64,000 nt of DNA from assembly GCA_041398905.1 (NCBI GenBank), contig JAWKTV010000008.1, forward strand, positions 62,001 through 126,000, given 5' to 3'. Shown here in pieces: positions 38,577 through 48,219 of the stretch; positions within the stretch are counted from its first letter, which is position 1, and each line of letters opens with the position of its first letter. The notes below the pieces were generated by a model. That model was not told the origin of the DNA. It did not search any database and saw only the letters and a list, made by a program, of their open reading frames with translations. This stretch comes from JAWKTV01 sp041398905. Its GTDB lineage: Bacteria > Planctomycetota > Planctomycetia > Planctomycetales > Planctomycetaceae. The position numbers and the translations under genes are program-made.

Positions 38577-41300
38577 ATGTCGAAGTACGTCTTTACGTTC
38601 GGGGCTGGCAAGGCGGAAGGCTCCGCCCAGATGAAGAACGAGCTCGGTGGCAAAGGTGCCAACCTTGCCGAGATGAATCTGATCGGTCTCCCGGTACCGG
38701 CCGGCTTCACGCTGTCCACCGACGTCTGCACGTTCTTCTACGAACACGGCAAGAACTATCCGCCGGAGCTGAAGAAGCAGGTCGAAGCCGGCATCAAGGC
38801 GACCGAGGCCACAATGGGCGCCAAGTTCGGCGACCTCGAAAACCCGCTGCTCCTCTCCTGCCGTTCCGGCTCGCGTGAGTCGATGCCCGGAATGATGGAC
38901 ACCGTCCTCAACATCGGTCTCTCCGAGCCGGTCGTCGAGTCCATCGCCAGGAAGTCCGGCAACGAGCACTTCGCCTGGGACAGCTACCGCCGCCTCATCC
39001 AGATGTACGGCGACGTCGTGCTCGGCCTCAAGCCGCAGAAGAAGACCGACCCCGACTACTTTGAAGACATTCTCCATTACGAGCTGCACGCCGCCGGCGT
39101 CGAGCACGAAAAGGACCTGCCGGTCGAACGCCTCAAGGAGATCGTCAAGCAGTTCAAGGCGGCACTGCCAAGCATGCCGGCATCGAGTTCCCGACCGATC
39201 CGATGGAACAGCTCTGGGGCTGCATCGGAGCCGTGTTCAGCAGCTGGATGAACGACCGTGCGGTGGTGTACCGTCGCCAGTACGGCATCCCGCACAACTG
39301 GAGCACGGCCGTCAACGTCCAGGCGATGGTCTTCGGCAACCTGGGCGATGATTGTGCGACCGGCGTCGGCCTGACCCGCAACTGCTCGGTCGGCAATCCC
39401 GGCTTCTGCGGCGACTACCTCATCAACGCCCAGGGCGAAGACGTGGTGGCCGGTACCCGTACCCCCAAGCGGATCGAAGAGACGCTCGGCCTGGACATGC
39501 CGGAAGCCTTCGCACAGCTCAACGACATCGGCAAGACCTATCGAGCAGCACTACAAGGAAGTGCAGGACATCGAGTTCACCGTGCAGAAGGGAAAGGTCT
39601 GGATGCTCCAGACCCGCAACGCCAAGCGAACCGGCTTCGCCGCCGTCCGCATTGCGGTCGACCTCGTCAACGAAGGGCTCATCACCCCGAAGCAGGCGCT
39701 TGCCAAGCGCGCATCCCCGCGGACGACCTCAACCAGCTCCTTCAGCCGATCTTCGATCCCGCCGCGAAGGCGAAGGCCCAGCAGGAGCACAAGCTGCTCG
39801 CGAAGGGGATCAACGCCGGCCCGGGCGCCGCGACCGGCCAGATCGTCTTCCACGCCAGCGACGCCGAAGAGCCGCTGGAATGCCGATAACAATCTGCAGC
39901 TCATCCTCGTCCGCAAGGAAACCAGCCCGGAAGACTGCGCGGCATGAAGGTCGCCAAGGGCATCCTCACTGCGTCCGGCGGGGCGTCGTCGCACGCCGCT
40001 CTCGTCAGCCGGCAGATGGGCAAGACCTGCGTCTGCGGCTGTGCCTCACTCGCCATCGACTACGAAGCGGGAACTGTCACCGTTGGTGAGACCGTGCTGA
40101 AAGAAGGGGACTGGATTTCCGTCGACGGCTTCACCGGTGAGGTGTTCGTCGGCAAGATCGACACCCGTTCTTCGGAAGTGATGGAAGTGCTGATGGGCAA
40201 GAAGAAGCCCGAAGAGGCCGAGACCTATGGTCGTTACGCTCAGCTCATGCAGTGGGCCGATGAGCACCGCCGCCTGAAGGTCCGCGCCAACACTGAAGCG
40301 GCCGACGCGGAAGCGGCGGTCGCCCTCGGGTGTGAAGGTGTCGGCCTCTGCCGTACCGAGCACATGTTCTTCGATCGCCTCGACGACATGCGGGAGATGA
40401 TCTTTGCGTCTACGAAGGAAGATCGCCAGACGGCGCTCGCCAAGCTGCTGCCGCACCAGCGGGAAGACTTCACCCACCTGTTCAAGGTGATGGGCGACCG
40501 CCCGGTGACGATCCGTCTGCTCGATCCGCCGCTGCACGAGTTCCTCTCCGAGCACCACCTGCACGCCGATCCGTCGCTGGCGAAGAAGCTCGCCAAGACG
40601 TTCGGCGTCTCGGAAGAAGACGTCCATCGTCGTGTGGAGGAGTTGAAGGAGTCGAATCCGATGCTCGGCCACCGCGGCTGCCGACTCGGCATCGTCTATC
40701 CGGAAATCACCGCCATGCAGGCCCGAGCGATCTTCGAGGCCGCCTGCGACATCAAGCAGGCCGGCGGCAACCCGCATCCGGAAGTGATGGTCCCCCTCGC
40801 CGGCTTCAAGACCGAGTTCGCGAACCAGGAAAAGATCATTCGCGACACCGCGAAGGACGTGTTCCGCGAGAAGGGCGTCGAGATCGAGTACACCGTCGGC
40901 ACGATGATCGAAGTCCCGCGTGCGGCATTGACCGCCGACGAGATCGCCCAGACCGCCGAGTTCTTCAGCTTCGGCACCAATGACCTGACGCAGACGACGC
41001 TCGGCATCAGCCGCGACGACTACAAAGGTTTCATCGGCTACTACACCGAGAACGACATCATCCTGGCCGATCCGTTCCAGACGATCGACCAGCCCGGCGT
41101 GGGCAAGCTGATGAAGCAGGGTGTCGATCTCGGTCGTTCGAGCAGGTCGAACCTGAAGATCGGCATCTGCGGCGAGCACGGCGGCGATCCGAAGTCGGTC
41201 TTCTTCTGCGACCAGATCGGGCTGGACCACGTCTCCTGTAGCCCCGCCGCATCCCATCGCCCGCCTCGCCGCCGCCCAACAGGCGGTGGAAGGAACGTAG
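38577..41300 (+). CDS. ppdK: Pyruvate, phosphate dikinase, several frame shifts
   Basis: Start at MSKYVFTFGAGKAEG with GGGAG upstream; true stop at 41298-41300, 908 codons, the usual length. The ATP-grasp part has GGKGANLAEMNLIGLPVPAGF, LLSCRSGSRESMPGMMDT and NDRAVVYRRQYGIP. The phosphohistidine loop is GGASSHAALVSRQMGK, and the PEP barrel has CRTEHMFF, GTNDLTQTTLG and IGICGEHGGDP. It interconverts pyruvate, ATP and Pi with PEP, AMP and PPi. Breaks lie near 39170, 39540, 39715 and 39890-39940, with another near 41235 after which the true ending is IARLAAAQQAVEGT. The final 1.3 kb is otherwise in one frame. Confidence 0.92.
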
Positions 41301-41329
41301 TTGTGGATCGGATTGATTGAGTCAGTCAG

Positions 41330-41359
41330 AAAAGCCCGGGAGGACACTCCCGGGCTTTT
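41330..41359 (+). terminator. Rho-independent terminator of ppdK
   Basis: A 13-bp inverted repeat (AAAAGCCCGGGAG / CTCCCGGGCTTTT) with loop GACA, 30 bases after the ppdK stop. The T-run at the end makes it functional on the + strand. Confidence 0.9.
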
Positions 41360-41437
41360 CCTTGCGCGCTCGTGGCAGCGAAGTTTTTCCGCCAAAGACC
41401 CATCTGGTAACTTGATCGGCTTTCGGAAGGGATCATC

Positions 41438-42371
41438 GTGAGAACCGCCAAGCTGACGCACTTCGCCCCCCGCGACCAGCCTCGATGCCTTCTTGCCCGC
41501 GTGGACGAAGCAACTCGGGGATCTCCAGACCGCGATTCCCGCGATGGCGAAGGACGAAGCGACGGCTCGTGGCGTCGTGGGCGAGATCCCGACGTTGCAC
41601 CGCAGCGTTGGGCGATGCCTGCGATCTGTTCGGCGTCGGGAATCGGTGCATCTCGTCCTGACTTCACCTCCTTATTGGACGTCACCGCGATTCCGGATGC
41701 TCAGTTGGGGCACCTCGAAGAGTACGATCACTTCCTCGCGGAACTGGATCGAGTCTGGCAACGGTGTTTCGATGTGCTGTCCCGGGTGGCCGACTCATCT
41801 GTGTCGTTGGCGACGTCTGCCTCTCACGCAAGAAGAACAACGGCCGACACACGGTCGTTCCCGTCTGATCGAGCATTGCCGAGCGATCGTTTCGACAACC
41901 TGTCGCCCATCATCTGGAACAAGATCGCCAACGTCGCCCATGAAGTCGAGAACGGTGGCGAGGCTTCCGTCGGATGAGCCGAACGCGGTGATCAAGAACG
42001 ACATCGAGTTCATCCTGATGCAACGGAAACCGAGGCTATCGCAGCCCCAGTAACGCGGCATTGAGCATCATCTCGGACGAAAACCACAAAGCCTGGTTCT
42101 CGCAGATGGACGGGATTACCGGGCGTGACGCGGCAACATCCAGCCCCTATCCCGAGGGGCTCGATCGACTGATTCGCATGTTCAGCTTCGTGGGCGACAC
42201 TGTCCTGGACCCTTTCACAGGCACGGGCACCACAACCGTCGCAGCATTGGCGTGCGGACGAAACAGCATCGGGTACGAGATCGACGAACACTACATTTCG
42301 ATCGCACGTCGCCGAATCATGGACAAGGCGAATCGACTGCTGACCTCCGGCAGACATTCGATCTATGCTGA
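41438..42371 (+). pseudogene. Site-specific DNA methyltransferase of beta order (TSPPYW before FxGxG), frame-shifted
   Basis: A GTG at 41438 has a good GGAAGGGA site. After a shift at the C6 run near 41470 the frame reads FLPAWTKQLGDLQTAIPAM and HLVLTSPPYW, the catalytic motif IV. Other frames then give LGHLEEYDHFLAELDRVWQR, NLSPIIWNKIANVAHEVENGG and NAVIKNDIEFILMQRK, and finally DTVLDPFTGTGTTTVAAL (motif I, SAM binding) and RNSIGYEIDEHYISIARRRI. Motif IV before motif I marks the beta class, which makes N4-methylcytosine or N6-methyladenine. A TGA at 42369 overlapping the nuclease ATG probably ends the gene. It should protect the host from the adjacent nuclease. Four or more breaks are present. 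Confidence 0.78.
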
Positions 42372-43091
42372 GCAATCGCCGGCTGAAACGGGGCGTGTCG
42401 AATGCCGTGCGCCACTTTTGGGACACACGAACCGGGCAGGCCCGAAAGCAGACCGATGCCGGTCGGACCGATCAAGGTTCGCGCGGTGCAGTGACCGGCG
42501 GAAAGCAGATGGACGGGTTCGTCGCTTGGTTCAAATCATCGTTGACGCCGGACTGTCGGCCGATGCCATCTTTACGCACCTCCATCGAACTGCCCGGCTA
42601 CTTTCGCCCTGAGAAGAAGTGGGATCTGGTGGCGGTCGATGAAGGCGTGTTAGTCGCGGCGATCGAGTTCAAGTCCCAGATCGGTCCATCGTTCGGCAAC
42701 AACTTCAACAATCGCTCGGAAGAGGCGATCGGCACCTAGGACATTTGGACCGCCTACCGGAAGGGCCTTCGCGATATCGCAGCGTCCATGGCTGGGGTAT
42801 CTGATGATGTTGGAGGACTGCGAGCGATCGACGCTACCGGTCGCGGTCCGCCAGACCCACTTTCCCGTCTTCCCGGAGTTTGTCGGCGCTTCGTATTCCG
42901 ACCGGTATCAACTCCTGATCAACAAGCTGATTCGCGAGCGTCTCTATGATTCCGCGTGCTTTTTGATGTCGTCAGCGACGACGGGACCGCGGGGGGGATT
43001 CCGTTGTCCCGATCCGGGGCTGTCTTTCGCACAGCTCGCGGCTTCTTTATCCGGCAAAGTCATCGCACATCTCAGCCTGAAGAAACGTTGA
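42365..43091 (+). pseudogene. XhoI/PaeR7I-family type II restriction endonuclease, disrupted
   Basis: The ATG at 42365 starts MLSNRRLKRGVSNAVRHFW, then RGAVTGGKQMDGFVAWF, LPGYFRPEKKWDLVAV, and the nuclease core AAIEFKSQIGPSFGNNFNNR with Glu-x-Lys. An in-frame TAG (42737-42739) interrupts the normally continuous GT..DIWTAYRKG, and a shift near 42785 leads to GYLMMLEDCERSTLPV, HFPVFPEFVGASYSDRYQLL and LIRERLYDSACFLMSS. The total of ~242 codons equals XhoI/PaeR7I length. Known members cut CTCGAG. It overlaps the methyltransferase end. Whether the stop and shift are real inactivation or sequencing errors cannot be told from one sequence. Confidence 0.85.
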
Positions 43092-43206
43092 CGTTGTTCC
43101 TTCGCGATCAAGGTTTAGACTGCACGCTGACACGTCAGTCTGGGAGCTGCCGACTGCAGTGCTCCTGCGTCGGCTCTCCACCAACAACTCAACCGGCCCT
43201 GTCACC

Positions 43207-44403
43207 ATGCCCACCCGCTCTTACATCATTTACGACGCTGATCAGCCGCAAGCCGTCAGCGATCTCACGCATTTTGACCAGCGGTCGACCGGGCAGACGC
43301 TGGCCGGTGGGGATGACTGGTCGATCGACTTTCGCAAGCTCCGGGGTGGAACGAGCGAAGGTGTCGAAGTGGTCGACCTGTGCAGCGGGCCGCTGACGGT
43401 CAGCGTACTGCCGACGCGGGGGATGGGGCTGTGGCGGGGGAGCATTCAGGATGAGTGGATCGGGTGGGACTCCCCGGTCTGGCGTCCCGTGCATCCGCAG
43501 TTCGTCAACCTGGCAGCCCGCAATGGCCTCGGATGGCTCGATGGCTTTAATGAACTGCTCTGCCGTTGCGGCCTGTCGTTCAATGGCCCGCCGGGGATTG
43601 ACGAAGGGGCAAAGAGTCCCATCGAGTCGCAGCTCACCCTGCACGGCTTGATTGCCAACAAGCCGGCACACTCGCTGGAAGTCACGATCGATGATGCGGG
43701 GGAAGGCCGCGTCGCGGTGACCGGCGTGATTGACGAGGCAACGGTGTTCGGTCCCCAGCTTCGACTAACGTCGACCGTCTCCGTCATTCCCGGTCGGCAG
43801 GAGATTGAGATCGAAGACACGATCGAGAACCTCGCCGGGAGTGAGGCGGAACTCGAACTGCTGTACCACATCAACGTCGGTCGTCCGTTTCTGGGAGCCG
43901 GATCGAGGCTGTGCGCACCGGTCGGCGAGATCGCTCCGCGTGACGGCCGGGCTGCCGAGGGCATCGACGAGTGGGACACCTATCTTGGCCCGACCACCGG
44001 CTACAGCGAGCAGGCGTACTTCATGGACCTGCGGAACAATCCCGACCGGGAGACGAGCGTGCTGCTGGCGAATGCCGCAGGCGATCGAGGTTTCCGCGTT
44101 CGCTGGTCGGCCGCAACGCTTCCATGCTTCACGGTCTGGAAGTGTACTCAGGATGAGGCCGACGGCTACGTGACCGGACTCGAACCGGGGACGAACTATC
44201 CGAACTTCAAGAGCTTCGAACGAGACCAGGGGCGTGTGCGGAGACTTTCACCGGGCGGCGGCTCATACACCACGTCGATCTCGATCGGCATCTGCACGAC
44301 GACGGCTGCGGTGGATGCTGAACGGGCGGCCATCGCGGCGATCGCTGGTGACAAGTCTCCCGTGATTCATACGGTTCCCACCCATCCGTACTCACCGGTG
44401 TAA
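43207..44403 (+). CDS. DUF4432 family protein (aldose 1-epimerase fold)
   Basis: 398 residues from MPTRSYIIYDADQPQ; 16 codons further upstream are open. The family pattern is seen in GVEVVDLCSGPLTVSVLPTRGMGLWRG, WDSPVWRPVHPQFVNL, WLDGFNELLCRCGLSFNG, LHGLIANKPAH, LLYHINVGRPFLG, AYFMDLRNN, CFTVWKCTQDEADGYVTGLEPGTNYPN. The galactose-mutarotase fold and the His residues suggest a carbohydrate-modifying role, but no activity is established for the family. It is intact, unlike its neighbours on both sides. Confidence 0.85.
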   Translation: MPTRSYIIYDADQPQAVSDLTHFDQRSTGQTLAGGDDWSIDFRKLRGGTSEGVEVVDLCSGPLTVSVLPTRGMGLWRGSIQDEWIGWDSPVWRPVHPQFVNLAARNGLGWLDGFNELLCRCGLSFNGPPGIDEGAKSPIESQLTLHGLIANKPAHSLEVTIDDAGEGRVAVTGVIDEATVFGPQLRLTSTVSVIPGRQEIEIEDTIENLAGSEAELELLYHINVGRPFLGAGSRLCAPVGEIAPRDGRAAEGIDEWDTYLGPTTGYSEQAYFMDLRNNPDRETSVLLANAAGDRGFRVRWSAATLPCFTVWKCTQDEADGYVTGLEPGTNYPNFKSFERDQGRVRRLSPGGGSYTTSISIGICTTTAAVDAERAAIAAIAGDKSPVIHTVPTHPYSPV

Positions 44404-44536
44404 TCGTTCTCGGTGTCCGCAACGCTGGCATGTTGTCGACTCGGCACAGGTGACGCGCTGCGGGGGAATGCTCTACGATCAAAGGCGTTCGCCACGGACG
44501 GCGCGAGGCACCCATCGACCGTACCGCCAGCACATC

Positions 44537-45479
44537 ATGCACGACCGCCTGACCCTGATTGGTGGCCGCGGCCATCCCAAGCTCGCCAGTGAGATCGGTG
44601 AGTACCTGGGACTCAAGCTTGCGCAGTGGAGATCGTCGATTTCCCCGACGGGGAAATCTCCGTCACAACTGAACCAGAACGTCCGGCGGCTGCGACGTTT
44701 GATTCAGCCAATCAGCAGCCCAGTGAACGAACGCCTGATGGAGCTGCTGATTCTGGTCGACACCTGCATGCGGGCGAGTGCCGCCCGAATCACGGCGGTC
44801 ATCCCGTACTTCGCCTACGCCCGGCAGGATCGCAAGGACGAGGGGCGAGTTCCCATCACCTCGAAGCTGGTGGCGAACCTGCTGGCCGTCGCCGGCGTCC
44901 ATCGCGTGCTGACGATGGACCTGCACGCGGCTCAGATTCAAGGGTTCTTCGATCTCCGGTCGATCACCTGTACTCCGCCCCGATCCTCGACAGTTACTTC
45001 AGCTCGCTCGGCTTCGCCGCCGAGGATCTCGTCATCGTCAGTCCCGATGAGGGCAGCATCAAGCGGGCGATGCAGCATATGGACAACCTCGAGGCTCACT
45101 GGCGATTGTCGACAAACGTCGATCGAGCGCACTGCACACGCAACAGGCGAACCTGATTGGCGGCCCGCTGACCGGAAAGACGGCCCTCATTTTCGACGAC
45201 ATGATCAGCACCGCTGGTTCGATCGTTGGAGCCGTCGAAACCGCGTACCGGCACGGTGCGAAGGACGTTTACGTCAGTGCGGCCCACGGCGTTTTTTGCG
45301 GTCCGGCGATTGAAAGACTTCGCGGGGCCGACATTCGCGAGATTGTCGTGACTGATTCGTTGCCACTGCGGCCCGAACAGATGCTGCCGAACCTGCGGCA
45401 AGTGACGACGGCTCCGCTGCTGGGCGAAGCGATCCGGCGGATTCACCGTAACGAGTCGGTCAGTTACCTGTTCGATTGA
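44537..45479 (+). pseudogene. prs: Ribose-phosphate pyrophosphokinase, frame-shifted
   Basis: The span is 943 bases; a 313-residue enzyme needs 942. It starts at MHDRLTLIGGRGHPKLA. Successive frames give VEIVDFPDGEISV, VNERLMELLILVDTCMRASA, ITAVIPYFAYARQDRKDEGR (ATP loop), VLTMDLHAAQIQGFFD, DHLYSAPILDSYF, VSPDEGSIKRA, LIGGPLTGKTALIFDDMISTAGSI (PRPP loop) and ATHGVF-like SAAHGVFCGPAIERL. Breaks lie near 44625, 44690, 44960 and 45110-45140. It makes PRPP for nucleotide, His and Trp synthesis and would feed the apt salvage step. As it is normally essential, the breaks are probably errors. Confidence 0.88.
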
Positions 45480-45537
45480 CCCGGTCGATCGCGGACCGTC
45501 CGGCTTGCAAGACAGGGGAGACTCTGAGATATTCCGC

Positions 45538-45574
45538 TTCCACCATCGGCAGGGCATCCTGCCGGCTGGTGGAA
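45538..45574 (+). terminator. Long hairpin after prs
   Basis: TTCCACCA-TCGGCAGG / CCTGCCGG-TGGTGGAA forms a stem of about 14 pairs with a small bulge and loop GCAT, 59 bases after prs and 67 before tRNA-Ser. No T-run follows, so termination is only suggested by position. Confidence 0.45.
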
Positions 45575-45640
45575 CGCCGCTTGGGATGGCCGGGGACTCC
45601 CGGTTGATTCGACCCAACCGGCGGCTGACAACATGGTTCT

Positions 45641-45729
<89 letters not shown>

Positions 45730-45783
45730 TTTCATCGGACCTGCTTCCAATCGGGGGCAGGTCCGCTCGCCTGCCGCATTCTG

Positions 45784-45810
45784 GCCCGCTGACCTGGAGC
45801 GGGCGTTTTT
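45784..45810 (+). terminator. Rho-independent terminator after tRNA-Ser
   Basis: GCCCGCT / AGCGGGC, a 7-bp stem with 7-base loop, followed by G and five T, 55 bases beyond the tRNA. Confidence 0.75.
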
Positions 45811-45858
45811 GCAGTCCCGGCCGTCTTGCCAGTTTCGCCGCCCTGCCTCGCCGCTGCC

Positions 45859-46893
45859 ATGACCAGCCGCTACCGCAAGCAGATTCTGTTCGACCCGATC
45901 GGCGCTGCCGGGCAGGAGAAAATCTCACAGGCTCGGGTGCTGGTCGTCGGCTGCGGGGCATTGGGGTCGGTGATCGCCGAGACACTGGTGCGGTCCGGAG
46001 CAGGACTGGTCCGCATCGTCGATCGTGATTTCGTCGAGCTGACCAACCTGCAAAGGCAGGTTCTGTACGACGAGGCCGACATCACCGAAGGGTTGCCGAA
46101 GGCGATCGCGGCGGAGCGCAAACTGAGGCGCATCAACAGCGGCGTCACCATCGAACCGCATGTCGCGGACGTGGATGCAACGAACATCCTCGCGCTGCTC
46201 GATGGAATCGACGTCGTCGTCGATGGAACCGACAACTTTGAGGTCCGCTTCCTCATCAACGACGCCTGTCTCGAACGAAACATACCGTGGGTGAACGGGG
46301 GGGTGATCGGCAGTCACGGGCAGGTGATGTCGATCGTTCCCGGACGGACGCCTTGCCTGCGGTGCCTGATGAGCGATGTTCCCGAGCCGGGCAGTCTGGA
46401 GACATGCGATACAGCGGGCGTGATTGGTCCCGCGGTCAACGTCATCGCGTCGCTCGAAGTCGTGGCGGCCGTGAAGCTGCTGCTGGGCGTCGCGGAGATC
46501 GACGAGCCAGCGTTGACGGTTGTGGACGTGTGGGACTTGTCGCTGCGGCAGCTCAAACTGGGTGCCGACTTGCCCGAACGTGTCAACTGCCCCGCCTGTC
46601 GGGGTGGCGAGCGGCTATGGCTGAAGGGCGAACGGGGGGCGCATTCCACAATCTTGTGCGGGCGAAACGCGGTGCAGATCTCGCCCGGCGAGCGCGGCAG
46701 CATCTCGCTGGAGGATCTCGAACGGAAGCTCGCCGGCAGCGGCGAGGTCCGGCGCAATCCCTTCTTGCTCAAGTTGCGACTCACCAATCCCGACTTCGAG
46801 TTGACTGTTTTCAAGGACGGGCGCGTCATTGTGCAGGGAACCGAGGAGGTTGCGGTCGCGCGCAGTCTGTACGCCCGGTACGTCGGTAGTTGA
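45859..46893 (+). CDS. ThiF/MoeB-family E1-like adenylyltransferase
   Basis: 344 residues from MTSRYRKQILFDPIGA (ATG at 45859; an earlier GTG-type start is possible). The nucleotide loop VLVVGCGALGSVIAETL, the Arg finger in TNLQRQVLYDE, VVDGTDNFEVRFLIND, and two zinc CxxC pairs (CLRCL and CPAC) are present. The adenylylation region GSLETCDTAGVIGPAVN is also clear. MoeB and ThiF adenylate the C-terminus of MoaD or ThiS for sulfur transfer. A ~85-residue C-terminal extension (FLLKLRLTNPDFELTVFKDGR) replaces the rhodanese domain of MoeZ. No moaD or thiS is next to it, so the pathway is undecided. folK follows 49 bases later. Confidence 0.88.
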   Translation: MTSRYRKQILFDPIGAAGQEKISQARVLVVGCGALGSVIAETLVRSGAGLVRIVDRDFVELTNLQRQVLYDEADITEGLPKAIAAERKLRRINSGVTIEPHVADVDATNILALLDGIDVVVDGTDNFEVRFLINDACLERNIPWVNGGVIGSHGQVMSIVPGRTPCLRCLMSDVPEPGSLETCDTAGVIGPAVNVIASLEVVAAVKLLLGVAEIDEPALTVVDVWDLSLRQLKLGADLPERVNCPACRGGERLWLKGERGAHSTILCGRNAVQISPGERGSISLEDLERKLAGSGEVRRNPFLLKLRLTNPDFELTVFKDGRVIVQGTEEVAVARSLYARYVGS

Positions 46894-46942
46894 ATCGCGA
46901 CCATCATTGACCGGCGCCATTGGGCAGAAACTCATCCAGAAC

Positions 46943-47467
46943 ATGTCGCACCGTGCCTTCATCTCACTTGGGTCGAACATCGATCCCGCCCGGCACTTGC
47001 CGGCGGCTGTGCGTGAACTGTCGTTGCTCGGAGAGATCTCAAGAGTGTCGCAAGCCTGGTGCTCATCGCCCGTTGGCGATCCCGACCAGGCCGACTTCTG
47101 CAACGCGGCCGTGCTGTTGATCACCGAGCATTCGATGGAAGAGTTACTGGGGGCGGTCGGGCTGCTGCGGGGGATCGAGTCGCGACTCGGGCGTGTTCGC
47201 GACCCGGCGAACAAGAACGCCCCGCGAACCATCGATCTCGACCTGTCGCTATTTGACGAATTTGCCGGAGAGGTGCTTGGCAAGCGGATTCCCGATCCCG
47301 ACCTGTTCAAGCGGGCCTTTGTGGCGGTGCCGCTGGCGGAACTCGACGCCGACTATTCGGTTCCTGGAGCCGATCGTGCGTTGAGGTCGATCGCCGCCGC
47401 ACTCCTGGAGACGGCGGGACCGATCTGGCAGAGCGACTTGAGCCTCGACACCTGGCGATCGGCGTAA
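46943..47467 (+). CDS. folK: 2-amino-4-hydroxy-6-hydroxymethyldihydropteridine pyrophosphokinase
   Basis: 174 residues from MSHRAFISLGSNIDPA; the ORF is open upstream over the ThiF gene end. The family start SLGSN, VSQAWCSSPVGDPDQADFCNAAV, and the ATP/Mg motif GRVRDPANKNAPRTIDLDLSLFD are present. It transfers pyrophosphate from ATP to hydroxymethyl-dihydropterin in folate synthesis. Probably co-transcribed with the ThiF-like gene; both serve pterin or sulfur-carrier cofactors if the partner is MoaD. Confidence 0.93.
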   Translation: MSHRAFISLGSNIDPARHLPAAVRELSLLGEISRVSQAWCSSPVGDPDQADFCNAAVLLITEHSMEELLGAVGLLRGIESRLGRVRDPANKNAPRTIDLDLSLFDEFAGEVLGKRIPDPDLFKRAFVAVPLAELDADYSVPGADRALRSIAAALLETAGPIWQSDLSLDTWRSA

Positions 47468-48219
47468 GTCGGAACGTGACCGAGGCCGCACTTGACGCCG
47501 GTTCAGGCGTCGTGACATCCCCCACCAATGGGAAAATCGCGAGATTCCCTCTTCCCCCTGCGTCTCCCGGCCGTTAGTATCCAGTGACTCGAATGGCCGG
47601 GAGAGTTAGAGGGTTTGCCCCGAGGCTGACCCAGTGGCTCTGTCCGTGACCATGGAAGGATCGACTCGTTCCGACGAGTGTCGATCGTCAAGTTCGCTGG
47701 TGTTCAGCGGTGGTGCGACTGTGGCAGCGTGTTCGGTAGGGCTGGGACTTTGAGTGCGAGTGATTCTCGCTTTCCTCGGTCTGGTTTCTGTCGAACGCTT
47801 CCAAAGCGGACTGTCACTGTTCAGGCCGAGGGTGAAACGTCCGCGTGAAGCGGCCCCCTGTCGGCACATCCGGACGATTCCCGTAGTATCGGCAGCCGCA
47901 GGTTGCCGTAGACCTCACCTCCAATAGCCCCGTAGCAATGCTCCTGTTTCCGCGCAACAAGTTTGTTCGGTAACGATCGGACACAGCCGCGTCTGTGCGA
48001 GCGTTCGTGATCGGTGCATTGTCGCAGTGAAAGGTGAGGCGGGTTCGAGACCCAGCGCTGGGGGTCTCTGACAACCAACCGGCCCTGTGAGCCGGTGCCC
48101 CCCTTCGGCTTCCGCTGCGAAGTCTTTGTCGAATCTGTTTTCCGAACTTCGTCAGCCCCGGCTGACATACCCTACTCAGATCGTCTCGGAGACGACCCAC
48201 CTTCTCGATCGGAACTGTT
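47468..48219. other. Long intergenic region upstream of fusA, no gene recognised
   Basis: About 750 bases without a credible ORF. ORFs of 62 to 128 codons on both strands are Arg/Thr-rich and lack motifs. Base composition is slightly less GC-rich than the flanking genes, as in a leader region. A T-arm-like GGGTTCGAGACCC at 48041-48053 has no matching acceptor or anticodon arm. It may hold the fusA promoter and leader, or an RNA gene I cannot name. Confidence 0.4.

Noticed and set aside
40046..41461. 471-codon minus-strand ORF opposite ppdK
   Set aside because: It is the antisense shadow of the ppdK C-terminal region; the plus strand carries clear ppdK motifs and the minus reading has no domain.
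48041..48053. T-arm-like GGGTTCGAGACCC as part of a tRNA or tmRNA
   Set aside because: No acceptor stem, D-arm or anticodon arm at the right distance on either strand, and no tag-peptide frame.
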